Shown here one piece after another: positions 1-9,794 of a stretch of 64,000 nt of DNA. The first letter of the stretch is position 1; each line of letters begins with the position of its first letter. The DNA lies in assembly GCF_000723405.1 (NCBI RefSeq), contig NZ_CCAE010000001.1, forward strand, positions 62,001 to 126,000, written 5' to 3'. Under the pieces are notes generated by a model, which did no database searches, had not been told where the DNA came from, and worked only from the letters and a program-made list of their open reading frames with translations. The stretch is from Hydrogenophaga intermedia. GTDB lineage: Bacteria > Pseudomonadota > Gammaproteobacteria > Burkholderiales > Burkholderiaceae_C. The position numbers and the translations under genes are program-made.

Positions 1-884
1 AGCGGCACGTCCTTCTTCAGTTTGAAGGTGAGGGCCTGCGAGTGACAGCGCATGGCGCCCACGCGCACGCAAAAGCCGTCCACCGGCACGGCGGCATTGC
101 CGAAGCCCTCGCCCTGGCCGAGGATCTTGTTGGTCTCGGCCATGCCCTTCCACTCTTCCTTGGACATGCCGTTGCCCAGGTCCTTGTCGATCCAGGGAAT
201 CAAGGAACCGCCCAGGGGCACGCCGAAATTGGCGACCTCGGCACCCGACAGCGCGCGCTGCTTGGCGATGACTTTACGGTCGATCTCGAGTATGGCGCTT
301 TTCGGGTCGTCCAGCAGGGCCTTGACCTCGGCGTTGAGCGTGCCGTACTGCGTGAGCAGTTCGCGCATGTGCTGCGCGCCGCCGCCGCTGGCGGCCTGGT
401 AGGTTTGGGTGCTCATCCACTCCACCAGGCCGGCCTTGTACAGCGCACCCACGCCCATGAGCATGCAGCTCACGGTGCAGTTGCCGCCGATCCAGTCGCG
501 GCCGCCCTTGGCGAGTGCGTTCTGGATGACGGGCAGGTTCACGGGGTCCAGGATGATGACCGCGTCGTCCTTCATGCGCAGGCTGGAGGCGGCGTCGATC
601 CAGTGACCTTTCCAGCCGGCGGCGCGCAGCTTGGGGTACACGTCGTTCGTGTAGTCGCCACCTTGGCAGGTGATGACGACGTCGCAGCGCTTGAGCGCCT
701 CGATGTCGTTCGCGTCCTGCAGCTTCGTTTCGTTCTTCGCCATCGCGGGGGCCTGGCCGCCCGCGTTGGAGGTGGAGAAGAACAGCGGTTCGATGAGATC
801 GAAGTCTTTCTCTTCGACCATGCGATCCATGAGGACCGACCCGACCATGCCGCGCCAGCCAACCAGTCCAACCAACTTGCTCAT
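1..884 (-). CDS. asd: Aspartate-semialdehyde dehydrogenase, 3' end cut by window edge
   Basis: Reduces aspartyl phosphate to aspartate semialdehyde, the branch point to lysine/diaminopimelate, threonine and methionine. About 294 codons are visible from the ATG at 884; the C-terminus lies beyond the left edge. The N-terminus has the Rossmann start [16 protein letters not shown], and the catalytic cysteine sits in GGNCT at residue 136, almost the position in E. coli Asd. A Shine-Dalgarno-like AAAGGG lies upstream of the start. It follows leuB on the same strand after about 250 bases that hold a candidate promoter and a 33-codon frame. The leuB-asd order is common in Comamonadaceae. Identification is firm. 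Confidence 0.96.
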   Translation of the reverse strand, partial: MSKLVGLVGWRGMVGSVLMDRMVEEKDFDLIEPLFFSTSNAGGQAPAMAKNETKLQDANDIEALKRCDVVITCQGGDYTNDVYPKLRAAGWKGHWIDAASSLRMKDDAVIILDPVNLPVIQNALAKGGRDWIGGNCTVSCMLMGVGALYKAGLVEWMSTQTYQAASGGGAQHMRELLTQYGTLNAEVKALLDDPKSAILEIDRKVIAKQRALSGAEVANFGVPLGGSLIPWIDKDLGNGMSKEEWKGMAETNKILGQGEGFGNAAVPVDGFCVRVGAMRCHSQALTFKLKKDVP

Positions 885-979
885 TGAGAAACGCCCTTTC
901 GTTGAAGTCATCGGGTCCAGACCGGACCGACTTGCCCGGCTCGTCTGGCCGGGGAGGGCGCACGACGAACCAGGCTGAG

Positions 980-1081
980 TCAGCCCTTAATGGTCGTGGT
1001 TTTGGTGGAGATTGCGCGCACGGCCACACCCGCCGTGGCGGCGGATGCGATGTTCAAGGCGAACGGGCGGGCGGCAAACAT
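980..1081 (-). CDS. Possible 33-residue leader ORF upstream of asd
   Basis: A short frame, ATG at 1081 and TGA at 980-982, lies between leuB and asd. It begins [18 protein letters not shown] and resembles no protein I know. A TACAAT hexamer (1090-1095, minus strand) ends eight bases before the ATG, so if that is the -10 element the transcript would start at or just before the start codon. No Shine-Dalgarno sequence is present. It may be a leaderless peptide, a regulatory leader, or chance in GC-rich DNA. Low confidence. Confidence 0.25.
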   Translation of the reverse strand: MFAARPFALNIASAATAGVAVRAISTKTTTIKG

Positions 1082-1089
1082 GGAGCGGG

Positions 1090-1095
1090 ATTGTA
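1090..1095 (-). promoter_or_regulatory. Candidate -10 element for asd
   Basis: TACAAT on the minus strand, in an otherwise very GC-rich gap. Upstream TTGCGC/CCTTGC hexamers sit 15-17 bases away, giving a weak -35. It would give asd its own transcript about 200 bases upstream of its start. Confidence 0.35.
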
Positions 1096-1101
1096 GTGGA
1101 T

Positions 1102-1126
1102 CGCCGGGGCGCGCAAGGCCCCGGCG
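1102..1126 (-). terminator. GC-rich hairpin just after leuB, no T tract
   Basis: Perfect 8-bp inverted repeat CGCCGGGG/CCCCGGCG with a 9-base loop, four bases beyond the leuB stop. It lacks a T run, so it would at most slow transcription or stabilise the 3' end of leuCDB mRNA. Confidence 0.3.
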
Positions 1127-1130
1127 CGCC

Positions 1131-2201
1131 TCAGCGCAGCGCCTTCACCACAGCGGCACCCATGTCGGCGGTGCCGACTTTGGTGGTGCCGTCGCTGTGG
1201 ATGTCGGGCGTGCGCAGGCCTTGGGCCAGCACCGCCTTCACGGCGGTTTCGATGCGCTCGGCGGCTTCGGGCTGGTTCAGGCTGAAGCGCAGCATCATGG
1301 CCGCGCTGAGGATGGTGGCCAGCGGGTTGGCCACGCCTTTGCCCGCGATGTCGGGGGCGCTGCCATGGCTGGGCTCGTACAGGCCCTGGTTCTTCGCGTT
1401 CAGGCTGGCCGAGGGCAGCATGCCGATGGAGCCGGTGAGCATGGAGGCCTCGTCGGACAGGATGTCGCCGAACATGTTGCCGGTGACGACCACGTCGAAC
1501 TTCTTGGGCGCGCGCACCAACTGCATGGCGGCGTTGTCCACGTACATGTGCTCCAGCTCCACGTCGGGGTACTGCGCGTGCACCTCGGTGACCACGTCCT
1601 TCCAGAACTGGAAGGTCTCGAGCACGTTGGCCTTGTCCACGCTGGTGACCTTCTTGTTGCGCTTGCGCGCGGCCTGGAAGGCGACGTGGGCGATGCGCTC
1701 GACCTCGGGCTTGCTGTAACGCATGGTGTCGAAGGCTTCGTCGGCGCCAGGGAAGTGGCCATCGACGGCGGTGCGCCGGCCCCGGGGCTGGCCGAAGTAG
1801 ATGTCGCCCGTGAGCTCCCGGATGATGAGGATGTCCAACCCGGAGATCACCTCGGGCTTGAGTGTGGAGGCGCCCACCAGTTCGGGGTAGCAGATGGCGG
1901 GGCGGAAATTGGCGAACAGGCCCAGGTGCTTGCGCAGGCCGAGGATGGCCTGCTCGGGCCGCAGCGGGCGGTCGAGCTTGTCGTACTTCCAGTCGCCCAC
2001 AGCGCCGAACAACACGGCGTCCGCCTGCTGGGCTAGCTTGAGCGTGGAATCGGGCAGGGGGTGGCCATGCGCCTCGTAGGCCGCGCCGCCCACCAGGGCG
2101 GTTTCCAGCTCGAACTTGAGGTCGAGCGCCTGAAGAACTTTCACCGCCTCGGCGACGATTTCGGTGCCAATGCCGTCACCGGGGAGAACTGCGATTTTCA
2201 T
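1131..2201 (-). CDS. leuB: 3-isopropylmalate dehydrogenase
   Basis: Cytoplasmic NAD-dependent oxidative decarboxylation of 3-isopropylmalate to 2-oxoisocaproate, the third dedicated step of leucine synthesis. The 356 residues match the family length. The N-terminus [14 protein letters not shown] and the C-terminal [14 protein letters not shown] block are diagnostic of the isocitrate/isopropylmalate dehydrogenase family; the [13 protein letters not shown] segment fits LeuB rather than Icd. It lies 14 bases downstream of leuD, presumably in one leuC-leuD-leuB transcript. Confidence 0.97.
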   Translation of the reverse strand: MKIAVLPGDGIGTEIVAEAVKVLQALDLKFELETALVGGAAYEAHGHPLPDSTLKLAQQADAVLFGAVGDWKYDKLDRPLRPEQAILGLRKHLGLFANFRPAICYPELVGASTLKPEVISGLDILIIRELTGDIYFGQPRGRRTAVDGHFPGADEAFDTMRYSKPEVERIAHVAFQAARKRNKKVTSVDKANVLETFQFWKDVVTEVHAQYPDVELEHMYVDNAAMQLVRAPKKFDVVVTGNMFGDILSDEASMLTGSIGMLPSASLNAKNQGLYEPSHGSAPDIAGKGVANPLATILSAAMMLRFSLNQPEAAERIETAVKAVLAQGLRTPDIHSDGTTKVGTADMGAAVVKALR

Positions 2202-2215
2202 GAACAGGGGAGTGG

Positions 2216-2866
2216 TCAGCCGTTGAGGGTGTGGGCGAGCCAGGGCTTGGTGGCCAGGCGCTGCGCTTCGTACTGAGCGATCTTGTCCTTGTGGCGCAAG
2301 GTCAGGCCGATGTCGTCCAGGCCGTTGAGCAGGCAGTACTTGCGAAAGGGCTGCACGTCGAACGGGATCTCCTGGCCGTTCGGTTCCACGATCACCTGGC
2401 GCTCCAGGTCGATGGTGAGTTCGTAGCCAGGGAAGGCGGCGACTTCATCGAACAGGCGCCCGACGGTGGCCTCGGGCAACACGATGGGCAGCAGGCCGTT
2501 CTTGAAGCAGTTGTTGAAGAAGATGTCGGCGAAGCTCGGTGCGATCACCGAGCGAAAGCCGTACTGGTCGATGGCCCAGGGCGCGTGCTCGCGGCTGGAG
2601 CCGCAGCCGAAGTTCTTGCGCGCCAGCAGCACCGAGGCGCCCTCGTAGCGCGGCTGGTTCAGCACGAAGTCGGGGTTGGGCTTGCGCGAGGCCGGGTCCT
2701 GGCCGGGTTCGCCCTTGTCGAGGTAGCGCCACTCATCGAACAGGTTCGGGCCGAAGCCCGTCTTGCGGATCGACTTGAGGAACTGCTTGGGGATGATCGC
2801 GTCGGTGTCGACGTTCTCGCGGTCCATCGGGGCGACCAGCCCCTTGTGAAGGGTGAACTTCTGCAT
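2216..2866 (-). CDS. leuD: 3-isopropylmalate dehydratase small subunit
   Basis: Swivelling-domain subunit that pairs with LeuC to isomerise 2-isopropylmalate to 3-isopropylmalate. The 216 residues begin [24 protein letters not shown], the usual LeuD start, and contain the substrate-loop motif [13 protein letters not shown]. There is no iron-sulfur cluster in this subunit. It is separated from leuC by the small lipoprotein gene at 2879-3073, an arrangement recurrent in Comamonadaceae. The start at 2866 has only a weak ribosome-binding site, which fits translation coupled to the upstream gene 12 bases away. Confidence 0.96.
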   Translation of the reverse strand: MQKFTLHKGLVAPMDRENVDTDAIIPKQFLKSIRKTGFGPNLFDEWRYLDKGEPGQDPASRKPNPDFVLNQPRYEGASVLLARKNFGCGSSREHAPWAIDQYGFRSVIAPSFADIFFNNCFKNGLLPIVLPEATVGRLFDEVAAFPGYELTIDLERQVIVEPNGQEIPFDVQPFRKYCLLNGLDDIGLTLRHKDKIAQYEAQRLATKPWLAHTLNG

Positions 2867-2878
2867 GTCGATGAGCGC

Positions 2879-3073
2879 CTATTTGGAGATGTCCTGGATC
2901 TTCTCGCCGGCTTTTTCGATGCCACGGCCCGTGGCCTGGCCCGCCTTCTCGATGCCGCGGCCGGCGGCATGGCCAGCATCCTTGGCGTCTTCCTTGACGC
3001 CCTGCCAGGTGTTGCACGCCGCCAGCGAGAGCGACAGTGTCAGCGCCGTGATCGTCCAGAGGGAGGTTTTCAT
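2879..3073 (-). CDS. Entericidin-like small lipoprotein
   Basis: Encodes 64 residues: a signal sequence MKTSLWTITALTLSLSLAAC with a lipobox (LAAC, acylated Cys20), then a short glycine/lysine-rich helix. The mature part contains two near-identical units, AAGRGIEKAG and ATGRGIEKAG, as in the EcnA/EcnB family. A strong AAGGAG lies eight bases before the ATG. Entericidins are small membrane-bound lipoproteins proposed as an antidote/toxin pair; only one is present here. It sits between leuC and leuD in the same direction, so leucine-operon transcription would express it. Family membership is fairly secure; the role is unknown. Confidence 0.85.
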   Translation of the reverse strand: MKTSLWTITALTLSLSLAACNTWQGVKEDAKDAGHAAGRGIEKAGQATGRGIEKAGEKIQDISK

Positions 3074-3096
3074 GCGGATCTCCTTGGGTTGAAGGG

Positions 3097-4518
3097 TCAG
3101 GCCAGGGTGCGCACGTCCACGAAGTGGCCATGCACCGCGGCGGCCGCCGCCATGGCGGGCGACACCAGGTGCGTACGACCGCCTGCGCCTTGGCGGCCTT
3201 CGAAGTTGCGGTTGCTGGTCGAGGCGCAGCGCTCGCCAGGCTCCAGGCGGTCGGCGTTCATGGCCAGGCACATGCTGCAGCCGGGCTCGCGCCACTCGAA
3301 GCCGGCAGCCATGAAGATCTCGTGCAGGCCTTCGCGTTCGGCCTGGGCCTTCACCAGGCCCGAGCCCGGCACCACCATGGCCAGCCGCACGTTCTTGGCA
3401 ACCTTCTGGCCCAGCTTCTTCACCATGGCCGCGGCCTCGCGCATGTCTTCGATGCGGCTGTTGGTGCAGGAACCGATGAAGACCTTGTCGACGAAGATGT
3501 CGTCCAGCGGCTTGCCAGGTTCCAGGCCCATGTACTGCAGCGCGCGCTCGATGGCGCCGCGCTTGCTGGCGTCCTTCTCCTTGTCGGGATCGGGCACGCG
3601 GGCGTCGATGCCCAGCACCATCTCGGGCGAGGTGCCCCAGGTGACCTGCGGCACGATCTTCGTGGCGTCGAGTTCGACCACGGTGTCGAACTTCGCATCT
3701 CCGTCGGAGTGCAGGGTGCGCCAGTAGGCGACAGCCTGGTCCCATTCCACGCCATTGGGCGAGAGCGGGCGGCCCTTCACGTATTCGATGGTCTTGTCGT
3801 CCACGGCGACCAGGCCGGCGCGCGCGCCGGCCTCGATGGCCATGTTGCACACCGTCATGCGGCCTTCCATGGACAGCGCGCGAACGGCGCTGCCCGCGAA
3901 CTCGATGGTGTAGCCCGTGCCGCCGGCGGTGCCGATGCGGCCGATGATGGCCAGCACGATGTCCTTGGCGGTGACGCCCTTGGCCAGCGTGCCCTCCACC
4001 TTGATGAGCATGTTCTTCGCCTTCTTCGCCAGCAGCGTCTGCGTGGCCAGCACGTGCTCGACTTCGCTGGTGCCGATGCCGTGCGCGAGTGCACCGAAGG
4101 CACCGTGCGTGCTGGTGTGCGAGTCACCGCAGACCACCGTCATGCCCGGCAGTGTGGCGCCGCTCTCGGGGCCGATGACGTGCACGATGCCCTGGCGTTG
4201 CGACAGGAAGGGGAAGAACGCCGCTGCACCGAACTCGGCGATGTTCGAGTCCAGCGTGGTGATCTGTTCCTTGCTGATCGGGTCGGCGATGCCGGCGTAG
4301 CCGCGCTCCCAGCCGGTGGTGGGCGTGTTGTGGTCGGCCGTGGCCACCACCGAGCTCACGCGCCAGACCTTGCGGCCGGCCTGGCGCAGGCCTTCGTAGG
4401 CCTGTGGGCTCGTCACCTCGTGCACGAGATGACGGTCGATGTAGAGGACGGTGGTGCCGTCTTCCTCGGTGTGGACGACGTGTTCGTCCCAGATCTTGTC
4501 GTAGAGCGTGCGTCCCAT
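3097..4518 (-). CDS. leuC: 3-isopropylmalate dehydratase large subunit
   Basis: Aconitase-family subunit carrying the [4Fe-4S] cluster that isomerises isopropylmalate. The 473 residues fit the family. Cluster cysteines are visible in [13 protein letters not shown] and GCSMCLAMN, and [19 protein letters not shown] is the usual active-site block. I take the ATG at 4518 ([13 protein letters not shown]) rather than the GTG four codons upstream, because [10 protein letters not shown] is where family members begin. First gene of the leu operon; a TAAAAT hexamer at 4555-4560 on this strand is a possible -10, about 36 bases upstream. Confidence 0.97.
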   Translation of the reverse strand: MGRTLYDKIWDEHVVHTEEDGTTVLYIDRHLVHEVTSPQAYEGLRQAGRKVWRVSSVVATADHNTPTTGWERGYAGIADPISKEQITTLDSNIAEFGAAAFFPFLSQRQGIVHVIGPESGATLPGMTVVCGDSHTSTHGAFGALAHGIGTSEVEHVLATQTLLAKKAKNMLIKVEGTLAKGVTAKDIVLAIIGRIGTAGGTGYTIEFAGSAVRALSMEGRMTVCNMAIEAGARAGLVAVDDKTIEYVKGRPLSPNGVEWDQAVAYWRTLHSDGDAKFDTVVELDATKIVPQVTWGTSPEMVLGIDARVPDPDKEKDASKRGAIERALQYMGLEPGKPLDDIFVDKVFIGSCTNSRIEDMREAAAMVKKLGQKVAKNVRLAMVVPGSGLVKAQAEREGLHEIFMAAGFEWREPGCSMCLAMNADRLEPGERCASTSNRNFEGRQGAGGRTHLVSPAMAAAAAVHGHFVDVRTLA

Positions 4519-4572
4519 GGCTTGTCTCACAGGGCCTCTGTGGGCCGGGCAGGCATTTTAGGCGTCAGTGCC

Positions 4573-4611
4573 AAAAAAGACGCCCGCCGCGGCAGGTGGC
4601 CGCGGCGGGCG
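4573..4611 (-). terminator. Strong intrinsic terminator of sdh-gltA
   Basis: A perfect 13-bp stem (arms 4581-4593 and 4599-4611, loop AGGTG) is followed on the minus strand by six T. It lies 30 bases downstream of gltA and upstream of leuC, so it closes the sdhCDAB-sdhE-gltA transcript and insulates leu. Confidence 0.93.
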
Positions 4612-4642
4612 CAGGGTCAGATGAGTGTGCTGGCAGGCCGCT

Positions 4643-5950
4643 TCACTTCTTGGCGCCGGGCACGTCGCGGCGCGGCGAGCCGGTGAAGAGCTGGCGCGGA
4701 CGGCCGATCTTGTATTCGGGGTCGCTGATCATCTCGTTGAGCTGGGCGATCCAGCCCACGGTGCGGGCCAGCGCGAAGATGCCGGTGAACAGGTTGACCG
4801 GGATGCCGATGGCGCGCTGCACGATGCCGGAGTAGAAGTCGACGTTCGGGTAGAGCTTGCGCTGCACGAAGTAGTCGTCTTCCAGGGCAATCTTCTCGAG
4901 CTCCTTGGCCAGCTTGAACAGCGGGTCGTTGCCCAGGCCCAGTTCTTCCAGAACCTCGTTGCAGGTTTCCTGCATGAGCTTGGCGCGCGGGTCGTAGTTC
5001 TTGTACACGCGGTGGCCGAAGCCCATGAGCTTGACGCCGGAGTTCTTGTCCTTGACCTTCTCCATGAACTCGCCGACCTTGGCCACGCCGCCGTTGCGCT
5101 GGATGTCTTCCAGCATGTTCAGGCAGGCCTCGTTGGCGCCGCCGTGCGCGGGGCCCCACAGGCAGGCCACGCCGGCCGCGATGGCGGCGAACGGGTTGGT
5201 GCCGGAGGATCCGCACAGGCGCACGGTGGAGGTGGAGGCGTTCTGCTCGTGGTCAGCGTGCAGGATGAAGATGCGGTCAAGGGCGCGCTCGAGCACCGGG
5301 TTGACTTTGTAGTCCTCACAGGGCACGCCGAACATCATGCGCAGGAAGTTGCCCGCGTAGGACAGCTCGTTGCGCGGGTACATGTAGGGCTGACCGATGC
5401 CGTACTTGTAGGCCATGGACACCAGCGTGGGCATCTTGGCGATCAGGCGGATGGCGGCGATCTCGCGGTGCTGCGGGTTGTTGATGTCGGTGCTGTCGTG
5501 ATAGAAGGCCGACAGGCCGCCCACCAGGCCCGTGAGCACGGCCATGGGGTGCGCGTCGCGGCGGAAGCCACGCAGGAAGAACTGCATCTGCTCGTTGACC
5601 ATGGTGTGGTTGGTCACGAGCTTGTGGAAGTCGCCGCGCTGCTTGTCGTCGGGCAGCTCGCCGTTGAGCAGCAGGTAGCACACGTCGAGGTAGTCGCAGT
5701 GCGTGGCGAGTTGCTCGATGGGGTAGCCGCGGTACAGCAGTTCGCCCTTGTCGCCGTCGATGTAGGTGATGGCCGACTGACACGAGGCGGTGGACAGGAA
5801 ACCCGGGTCATACGTGAACATGCCCGTCTGCGCGTACAGCTTGCGGATGTCGATGACATCCGGGCCGATGCTGCCGCCATAGACGGGCAGATCGACGCTG
5901 GGGCTGCCGTTGGAGAACGTCAGGGTGGCTTTGTTGTCGACGAGTTTCAT
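4643..5950 (-). CDS. gltA: Citrate synthase
   Basis: Condenses oxaloacetate and acetyl-CoA to citrate. The 435 residues match the type II hexameric proteobacterial enzyme. Active-site motifs include [14 protein letters not shown] and [15 protein letters not shown] (catalytic histidines), with the acidic residue expected in the NVDFYSG block. The start at 5950 has GAGGAA as ribosome-binding site and overlaps the sdhE stop by four bases (ATGA), so translation is probably coupled. It is the last gene of the sdh cluster, before the terminator. Confidence 0.98.
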   Translation of the reverse strand: MKLVDNKATLTFSNGSPSVDLPVYGGSIGPDVIDIRKLYAQTGMFTYDPGFLSTASCQSAITYIDGDKGELLYRGYPIEQLATHCDYLDVCYLLLNGELPDDKQRGDFHKLVTNHTMVNEQMQFFLRGFRRDAHPMAVLTGLVGGLSAFYHDSTDINNPQHREIAAIRLIAKMPTLVSMAYKYGIGQPYMYPRNELSYAGNFLRMMFGVPCEDYKVNPVLERALDRIFILHADHEQNASTSTVRLCGSSGTNPFAAIAAGVACLWGPAHGGANEACLNMLEDIQRNGGVAKVGEFMEKVKDKNSGVKLMGFGHRVYKNYDPRAKLMQETCNEVLEELGLGNDPLFKLAKELEKIALEDDYFVQRKLYPNVDFYSGIVQRAIGIPVNLFTGIFALARTVGWIAQLNEMISDPEYKIGRPRQLFTGSPRRDVPGAKK

Positions 5951-6258
5951 GCGGGTTCCTCGGGTGATGGGGTGAAGCGGTCGGCGCGCAGCAAGGCAAG
6001 CACTTGCGTCACGTCGTCGCGGTCGAGAGCGCCCTCGGGGGGCTTGCGGCCGAGCAGCAGATCGAGCAGGTCGTTGTCCGACAGCTCCATCAACTGGCCC
6101 AAGGCATCGGCCTGCCGCACCGTCAGCCGGGTGGCGTGACGGGCGAAGAAACGCTCGATGAACAGATCGTTCTCGAGCAGTCCACGGCGGCACCGCCAGC
6201 GCAGCTTGCTCAGGCTGCGCTCGTCGAGCAGATCGTCAACGGAGGCGGTGGCGTGCAT
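5947..6258 (-). CDS. sdhE: FAD assembly factor SdhE
   Basis: Small (103 residues) YgfY/SdhE-family protein that promotes covalent flavinylation of SdhA. The [22 protein letters not shown] segment corresponds to the conserved RRGxxExD motif that contacts the flavoprotein. The start at 6258 ([13 protein letters not shown]) gives the usual length. It lies 23 bases downstream of sdhB and overlaps gltA by four bases, so an SdhA maturation factor is made from the same message as its target. Confidence 0.92.
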   Translation of the reverse strand: MHATASVDDLLDERSLSKLRWRCRRGLLENDLFIERFFARHATRLTVRQADALGQLMELSDNDLLDLLLGRKPPEGALDRDDVTQVLALLRADRFTPSPEEPA

Positions 6259-6281
6259 GGCGGGTGGGACGGTGGGTGCGC

Positions 6282-6983
6282 TCAGACGGCGCGCAACACC
6301 ATCATTTCCTTGATCTTGCCGATGGCTTTGGTGGGGTTGAGGCCCTTGGGGCAGACATCGACGCAGTTCATGATCGTGTGGCAGCGGAACAGGCGGTACG
6401 GGTCCTCGAGGTTGTCGAGGCGCTCGCTGGTGGCCTGGTCGCGGCTGTCGGCGATGAAGCGGTAAGCCTGCAGCAGGCCGGCGGGGCCGACGAACTTGTC
6501 CGGGTTCCACCAGAAGCTCGGGCAGCTCGTGGAGCAGCTCGCGCACAGGATGCACTCGTACAGGCCGTTGAGTTCTTCGCGCTCCTCGGGCGACTGCAGG
6601 CGCTCTTTCTCGGGCGGAATGCTGTCGTTGACGAGGTAGGGCTTGATGCTGTGGTACTGCTTGAAGAACAGCGTCATGTCGACGATGAGGTCGCGCACCA
6701 CCGGCAGGCCGGGCAGGGGCTTCAACACGATGTCGCCTTTGAGCGTGTTCATGTTGGTGAGGCAGGCCAGACCGTTCTTGCCGTTGATGTTCATCGCGTC
6801 CGAACCGCAGACGCCTTCGCGGCAGGAGCGCCGGAACGAGATGGACGGATCCACGGCCTTGAGCTTCATCAGCGCGTCGAGCAGCATGCGCTCGTGCCCG
6901 TCCAGCTCGACCTGGATGGTCTGCATGTAGGGCTTGGCGTCCTTCTCGGGGTCGTAGCGGTAGATCTTGAATGTGCGAAGCAT
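6282..6983 (-). CDS. sdhB: Succinate dehydrogenase iron-sulfur subunit
   Basis: Electron-transfer subunit of complex II, carrying [2Fe-2S], [4Fe-4S] and [3Fe-4S] centres between the SdhA flavin and membrane quinone. In 233 residues the cysteine sets are all visible: SCREGVCGSDA and NGLACL for the plant-type [2Fe-2S], CILCASCSTSCP for [4Fe-4S], and CHTIMNCVDVCPKG for [3Fe-4S]. It starts MLRTFKIYRYDPEKD, 23 bases after sdhA. Confidence 0.98.
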   Translation of the reverse strand: MLRTFKIYRYDPEKDAKPYMQTIQVELDGHERMLLDALMKLKAVDPSISFRRSCREGVCGSDAMNINGKNGLACLTNMNTLKGDIVLKPLPGLPVVRDLIVDMTLFFKQYHSIKPYLVNDSIPPEKERLQSPEEREELNGLYECILCASCSTSCPSFWWNPDKFVGPAGLLQAYRFIADSRDQATSERLDNLEDPYRLFRCHTIMNCVDVCPKGLNPTKAIGKIKEMMVLRAV

Positions 6984-7006
6984 GTGGGGCTCTCCGGGGG
7001 GCGTGC

Positions 7007-8812
7007 TCAGAACGTGCGGACTTTGGGCGGCACGGATTCGACGGTCAGCGGCTTGAGGTTCACCGGCTTGTAGCTCAGCGAGTTGTCGGCGCTGTGCCAC
7101 AGGGTGTGTTTCATCCACTCGGCATCGTTGCGGCCCAGCGGGAACTGCGCGTCGTCGGCGGGGCGTTCGTAGTCGTACACGGTGTGCGCACCGCGGCACT
7201 CGCGGCGGGCGGCGGCCGAGGTCATGGTGGCCTGGGCGCACTCGATCAGGTTCTCGACCTCCAGCGCCTCGACGCGGGCGGTGTTGAAGACCTTGGACTT
7301 GTCCTTCAACTCGATCTTGCCCACGCGCTCGCGCATGGCGTTGATCTTCTGCACGCCTTCGTCCATGCCGGCCTGGGTGCGGAACACGCCCGCGTGCTGC
7401 TGCATGGCGGCGCGCATGTCGTTGGCCACGTCCTGCGCGTACTCACCGCTGGATGTGGCGTCCAGGCGGGCCAGGCGCGACAGGGTGAGGTCGGCGCCGT
7501 CCTTGGGCACGGGCTTGAAGTTTTTGTTCTTGTCGTTGTACTGGACGATGTGGTTGCCGGCCGCGCGGCCGAAGACCAGCAGGTCGAGCAGCGAGTTGGT
7601 GCCCAGCCGGTTGGCGCCGTGCACGCTCACGCATGAGCATTCGCCCACCGCGTACAGGCCGTTGACCACCTTCTGGCCGCCGCTGCCGTCGGGCGTGACG
7701 ACCTGGCCATTGACGTTGGTCGGGATCCCGCCCATCTGGTAGTGGATGGTGGGCACCACGGGGATCGGCTCGCGCGTGATGTCGACGTTGGCGAAGTTCA
7801 CGCCGATCTCGTACACCGAGGGCAGGCGTTTGTGGATGGTGTCGGCGCTGAGGTAGCTGAAGTTCAGCATGACGTAGTCCTTGTTGGGACCACAGCCACG
7901 GCCTTCCTTGATTTCCTGGTCCATGCAGCGCGAGACGAAGTCGCGCGGTGCAAGGTCCTTCAGCGTGGGCGCGTAGCGCTCCATGAAGCGCTCGCCTTCG
8001 GAGTTGACGAGGAAGGCGCCTTCACCGCGGCAGCCTTCGGTGAGCAGCACGCCCGCGCCGGCCACGCCGGTGGGGTGGAACTGCCAGAACTCCATGTCCT
8101 GCAGCGGGATGCCAGCGCGCGCGGCCATGCCCAGGCCGTCGCCGGTGTTGATGAAGGCGTTGGTGGAGGCCGCGAAGATGCGGCCCGCGCCGCCGGTGGC
8201 CAGCATGGTGGTTTTGGCTTCGAGCAGGTAGACGTCGCCCGTTTCCATTTCGAGCGCGGTCACGCCGACCACATCACCTTCGGCATCGCGCACCAGATCG
8301 AGTGCCATCCATTCCACGAAGAAGGTGGTGCGCGCAGCAACGTTCTGCTGGTACAGGGTGTGCAGCATGGCGTGGCCGGTGCGGTCGGCCGCGGCGCAGG
8401 CGCGCGGCACGGCCTTCTCGCCGTAGTTGGCGGTGTGGCCGCCGAAGGGGCGCTGGTAGATGGTGCCGTCGGGGTTGCGGTCGAACGGCATGCCCATGTG
8501 CTCGAGCTCGTACACCACCTTGGGCGCTTCGCGGCACATGAACTCGATCGCGTCCTGGTCACCGAGCCAGTCGGAGCCCTTGATGGTGTCGTAGAAGTGG
8601 TAGTGCCAGTTGTCTTCGCTCATGTTGCCCAGCGAGGCGCCGATGCCGCCTTGCGCGGCCACGGTGTGCGAGCGGGTGGGGAAGACTTTGGACAGCACGG
8701 CGACCTTGAGGCCGGCGCGCGCCAGTTGCAGCGAGGCGCGCATGCCGGAGCCGCCGGCGCCGACGATGACGACGTCAAACTGACGCTTGAGAAGGGAAGC
8801 GGTGGCGGTCAT
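7007..8812 (-). CDS. sdhA: Succinate dehydrogenase flavoprotein subunit
   Basis: Catalytic subunit of complex II that oxidises succinate to fumarate at the cytoplasmic face. The 601 residues fit the family. A dinucleotide-binding GAGGSG (residues 18-23) is followed by the FAD-attachment histidine in SHTVAAQGG (about His49). Its start lies four bases after the sdhD stop. The flavinylation factor SdhE is encoded two genes further down the same transcript. Confidence 0.98.
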   Translation of the reverse strand: MTATASLLKRQFDVVIVGAGGSGMRASLQLARAGLKVAVLSKVFPTRSHTVAAQGGIGASLGNMSEDNWHYHFYDTIKGSDWLGDQDAIEFMCREAPKVVYELEHMGMPFDRNPDGTIYQRPFGGHTANYGEKAVPRACAAADRTGHAMLHTLYQQNVAARTTFFVEWMALDLVRDAEGDVVGVTALEMETGDVYLLEAKTTMLATGGAGRIFAASTNAFINTGDGLGMAARAGIPLQDMEFWQFHPTGVAGAGVLLTEGCRGEGAFLVNSEGERFMERYAPTLKDLAPRDFVSRCMDQEIKEGRGCGPNKDYVMLNFSYLSADTIHKRLPSVYEIGVNFANVDITREPIPVVPTIHYQMGGIPTNVNGQVVTPDGSGGQKVVNGLYAVGECSCVSVHGANRLGTNSLLDLLVFGRAAGNHIVQYNDKNKNFKPVPKDGADLTLSRLARLDATSSGEYAQDVANDMRAAMQQHAGVFRTQAGMDEGVQKINAMRERVGKIELKDKSKVFNTARVEALEVENLIECAQATMTSAAARRECRGAHTVYDYERPADDAQFPLGRNDAEWMKHTLWHSADNSLSYKPVNLKPLTVESVPPKVRTF

Positions 8813-8816
8813 GGCC

Positions 8817-9182
8817 TCAGAGTCTCCAGAGAACTTGAACGGCCCAGCCCAGGCATGCCAGGAGCCAGACCAGGGTGAACACGTGCAGCACGAGGCGCAG
8901 GCCGGCGGGCTTGACGTAGTCCATCCAGATGTCGCGCACGCCGACCCACACGTGGTAGGCCAGGGCAATGAAGACGGCGAAGGTCAGGGCCTTCATCCAT
9001 TGGGCAGCAAAAATGCCGGCCCAGCCTTCGTAGCCGAGCGGGCCGCTGACGAGCAGCACCTTGGCCAGCAGCACCAGGGTGAAGAGCGCCATGAGGGCGG
9101 CGGTGATGCGCTGCGCGAGCCAGTCGCGAGCGCCGTAGTGGGCGCCGGTGACGACGCGCTTGGAACCGTAGTTGACGGACAT
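8817..9182 (-). CDS. sdhD: Succinate dehydrogenase membrane anchor subunit D
   Basis: A 121-residue integral membrane protein with three predicted helices, roughly residues 27-47, 60-82 and 93-117. With SdhC it binds heme b and the quinone site. The histidine in [19 protein letters not shown] is the likely heme/quinone-proximal residue, and the [13 protein letters not shown] signature is typical of SdhD. It sits between sdhC and sdhA with short gaps. Confidence 0.95.
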   Translation of the reverse strand: MSVNYGSKRVVTGAHYGARDWLAQRITAALMALFTLVLLAKVLLVSGPLGYEGWAGIFAAQWMKALTFAVFIALAYHVWVGVRDIWMDYVKPAGLRLVLHVFTLVWLLACLGWAVQVLWRL

Positions 9183-9201
9183 GTGGTGAACCTCGCAGCG
9201 A

Positions 9202-9636
9202 TCAGTACAGGCCGAACAGCTTGGCGCCCAGCACCAGGGTCAGGCCGATGCTGAGCACCAGCGTGACCACGGCGGAGGTCTTGCCGAACTGCTTGGTCAC
9301 GGCGTCGTGGCTCACGTCCATCCAGAGGTGGCGCACGCCGGCGATGAGGTGGTGCAGGTAGGCCCAGATGAGGGCGAGCACGACGAGCTTGAGGAACCAG
9401 GCCGGCACGAAGCCGATGCCACCGGCGAAGGCGCTCACGAAGCGCTCGTAGGAGATTTCGGACGACACGGAGGTGTCGAACAGCCAGACGATCAGGGGCA
9501 GGAGCAGGAACATCAGCAGGCCGCTGACGCGGTGCAGGATCGACACCCAGCCGGCTGCGGGCAGTCGGTAGGTGGTCAGGTCCTTGAACGCGTTGATGTT
9601 GCGGAACTCGGGCCGCTTGCGGGTCAACTCGGGCAT
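9202..9636 (-). CDS. sdhC: Succinate dehydrogenase cytochrome b556 subunit C
   Basis: First gene of the sdh operon; 144 residues with three membrane helices. SILHRVSGLLMFL contains the SxxHRxSG signature involved in quinone binding, and HHLIAGVRHLWMD carries the heme-ligand histidine region. I start at the ATG at 9636 (MPELTRKRPEFRN), the family-typical start; an in-frame extension to 9717 looks non-coding. The promoter is probably within 9640-9794, where TAGAAT lies on this strand near 9720, but no good -35 is seen. Confidence 0.95.
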   Translation of the reverse strand: MPELTRKRPEFRNINAFKDLTTYRLPAAGWVSILHRVSGLLMFLLLPLIVWLFDTSVSSEISYERFVSAFAGGIGFVPAWFLKLVVLALIWAYLHHLIAGVRHLWMDVSHDAVTKQFGKTSAVVTLVLSIGLTLVLGAKLFGLY

Positions 9637-9794
9637 GGGAAGGGCTTTCGTGGGGAAGGCACTCGGGCGGGGAGAGGGGTGTAACCCGTTGGTAACTGTG
9701 GTCACCGGGGCGGGCAAATTCTATTGCAATGCACCAAGCGATGGACTATGCCGGGCCCGGTATGCCCGACTGCGCCACGCTGGTGCACGCCGGA

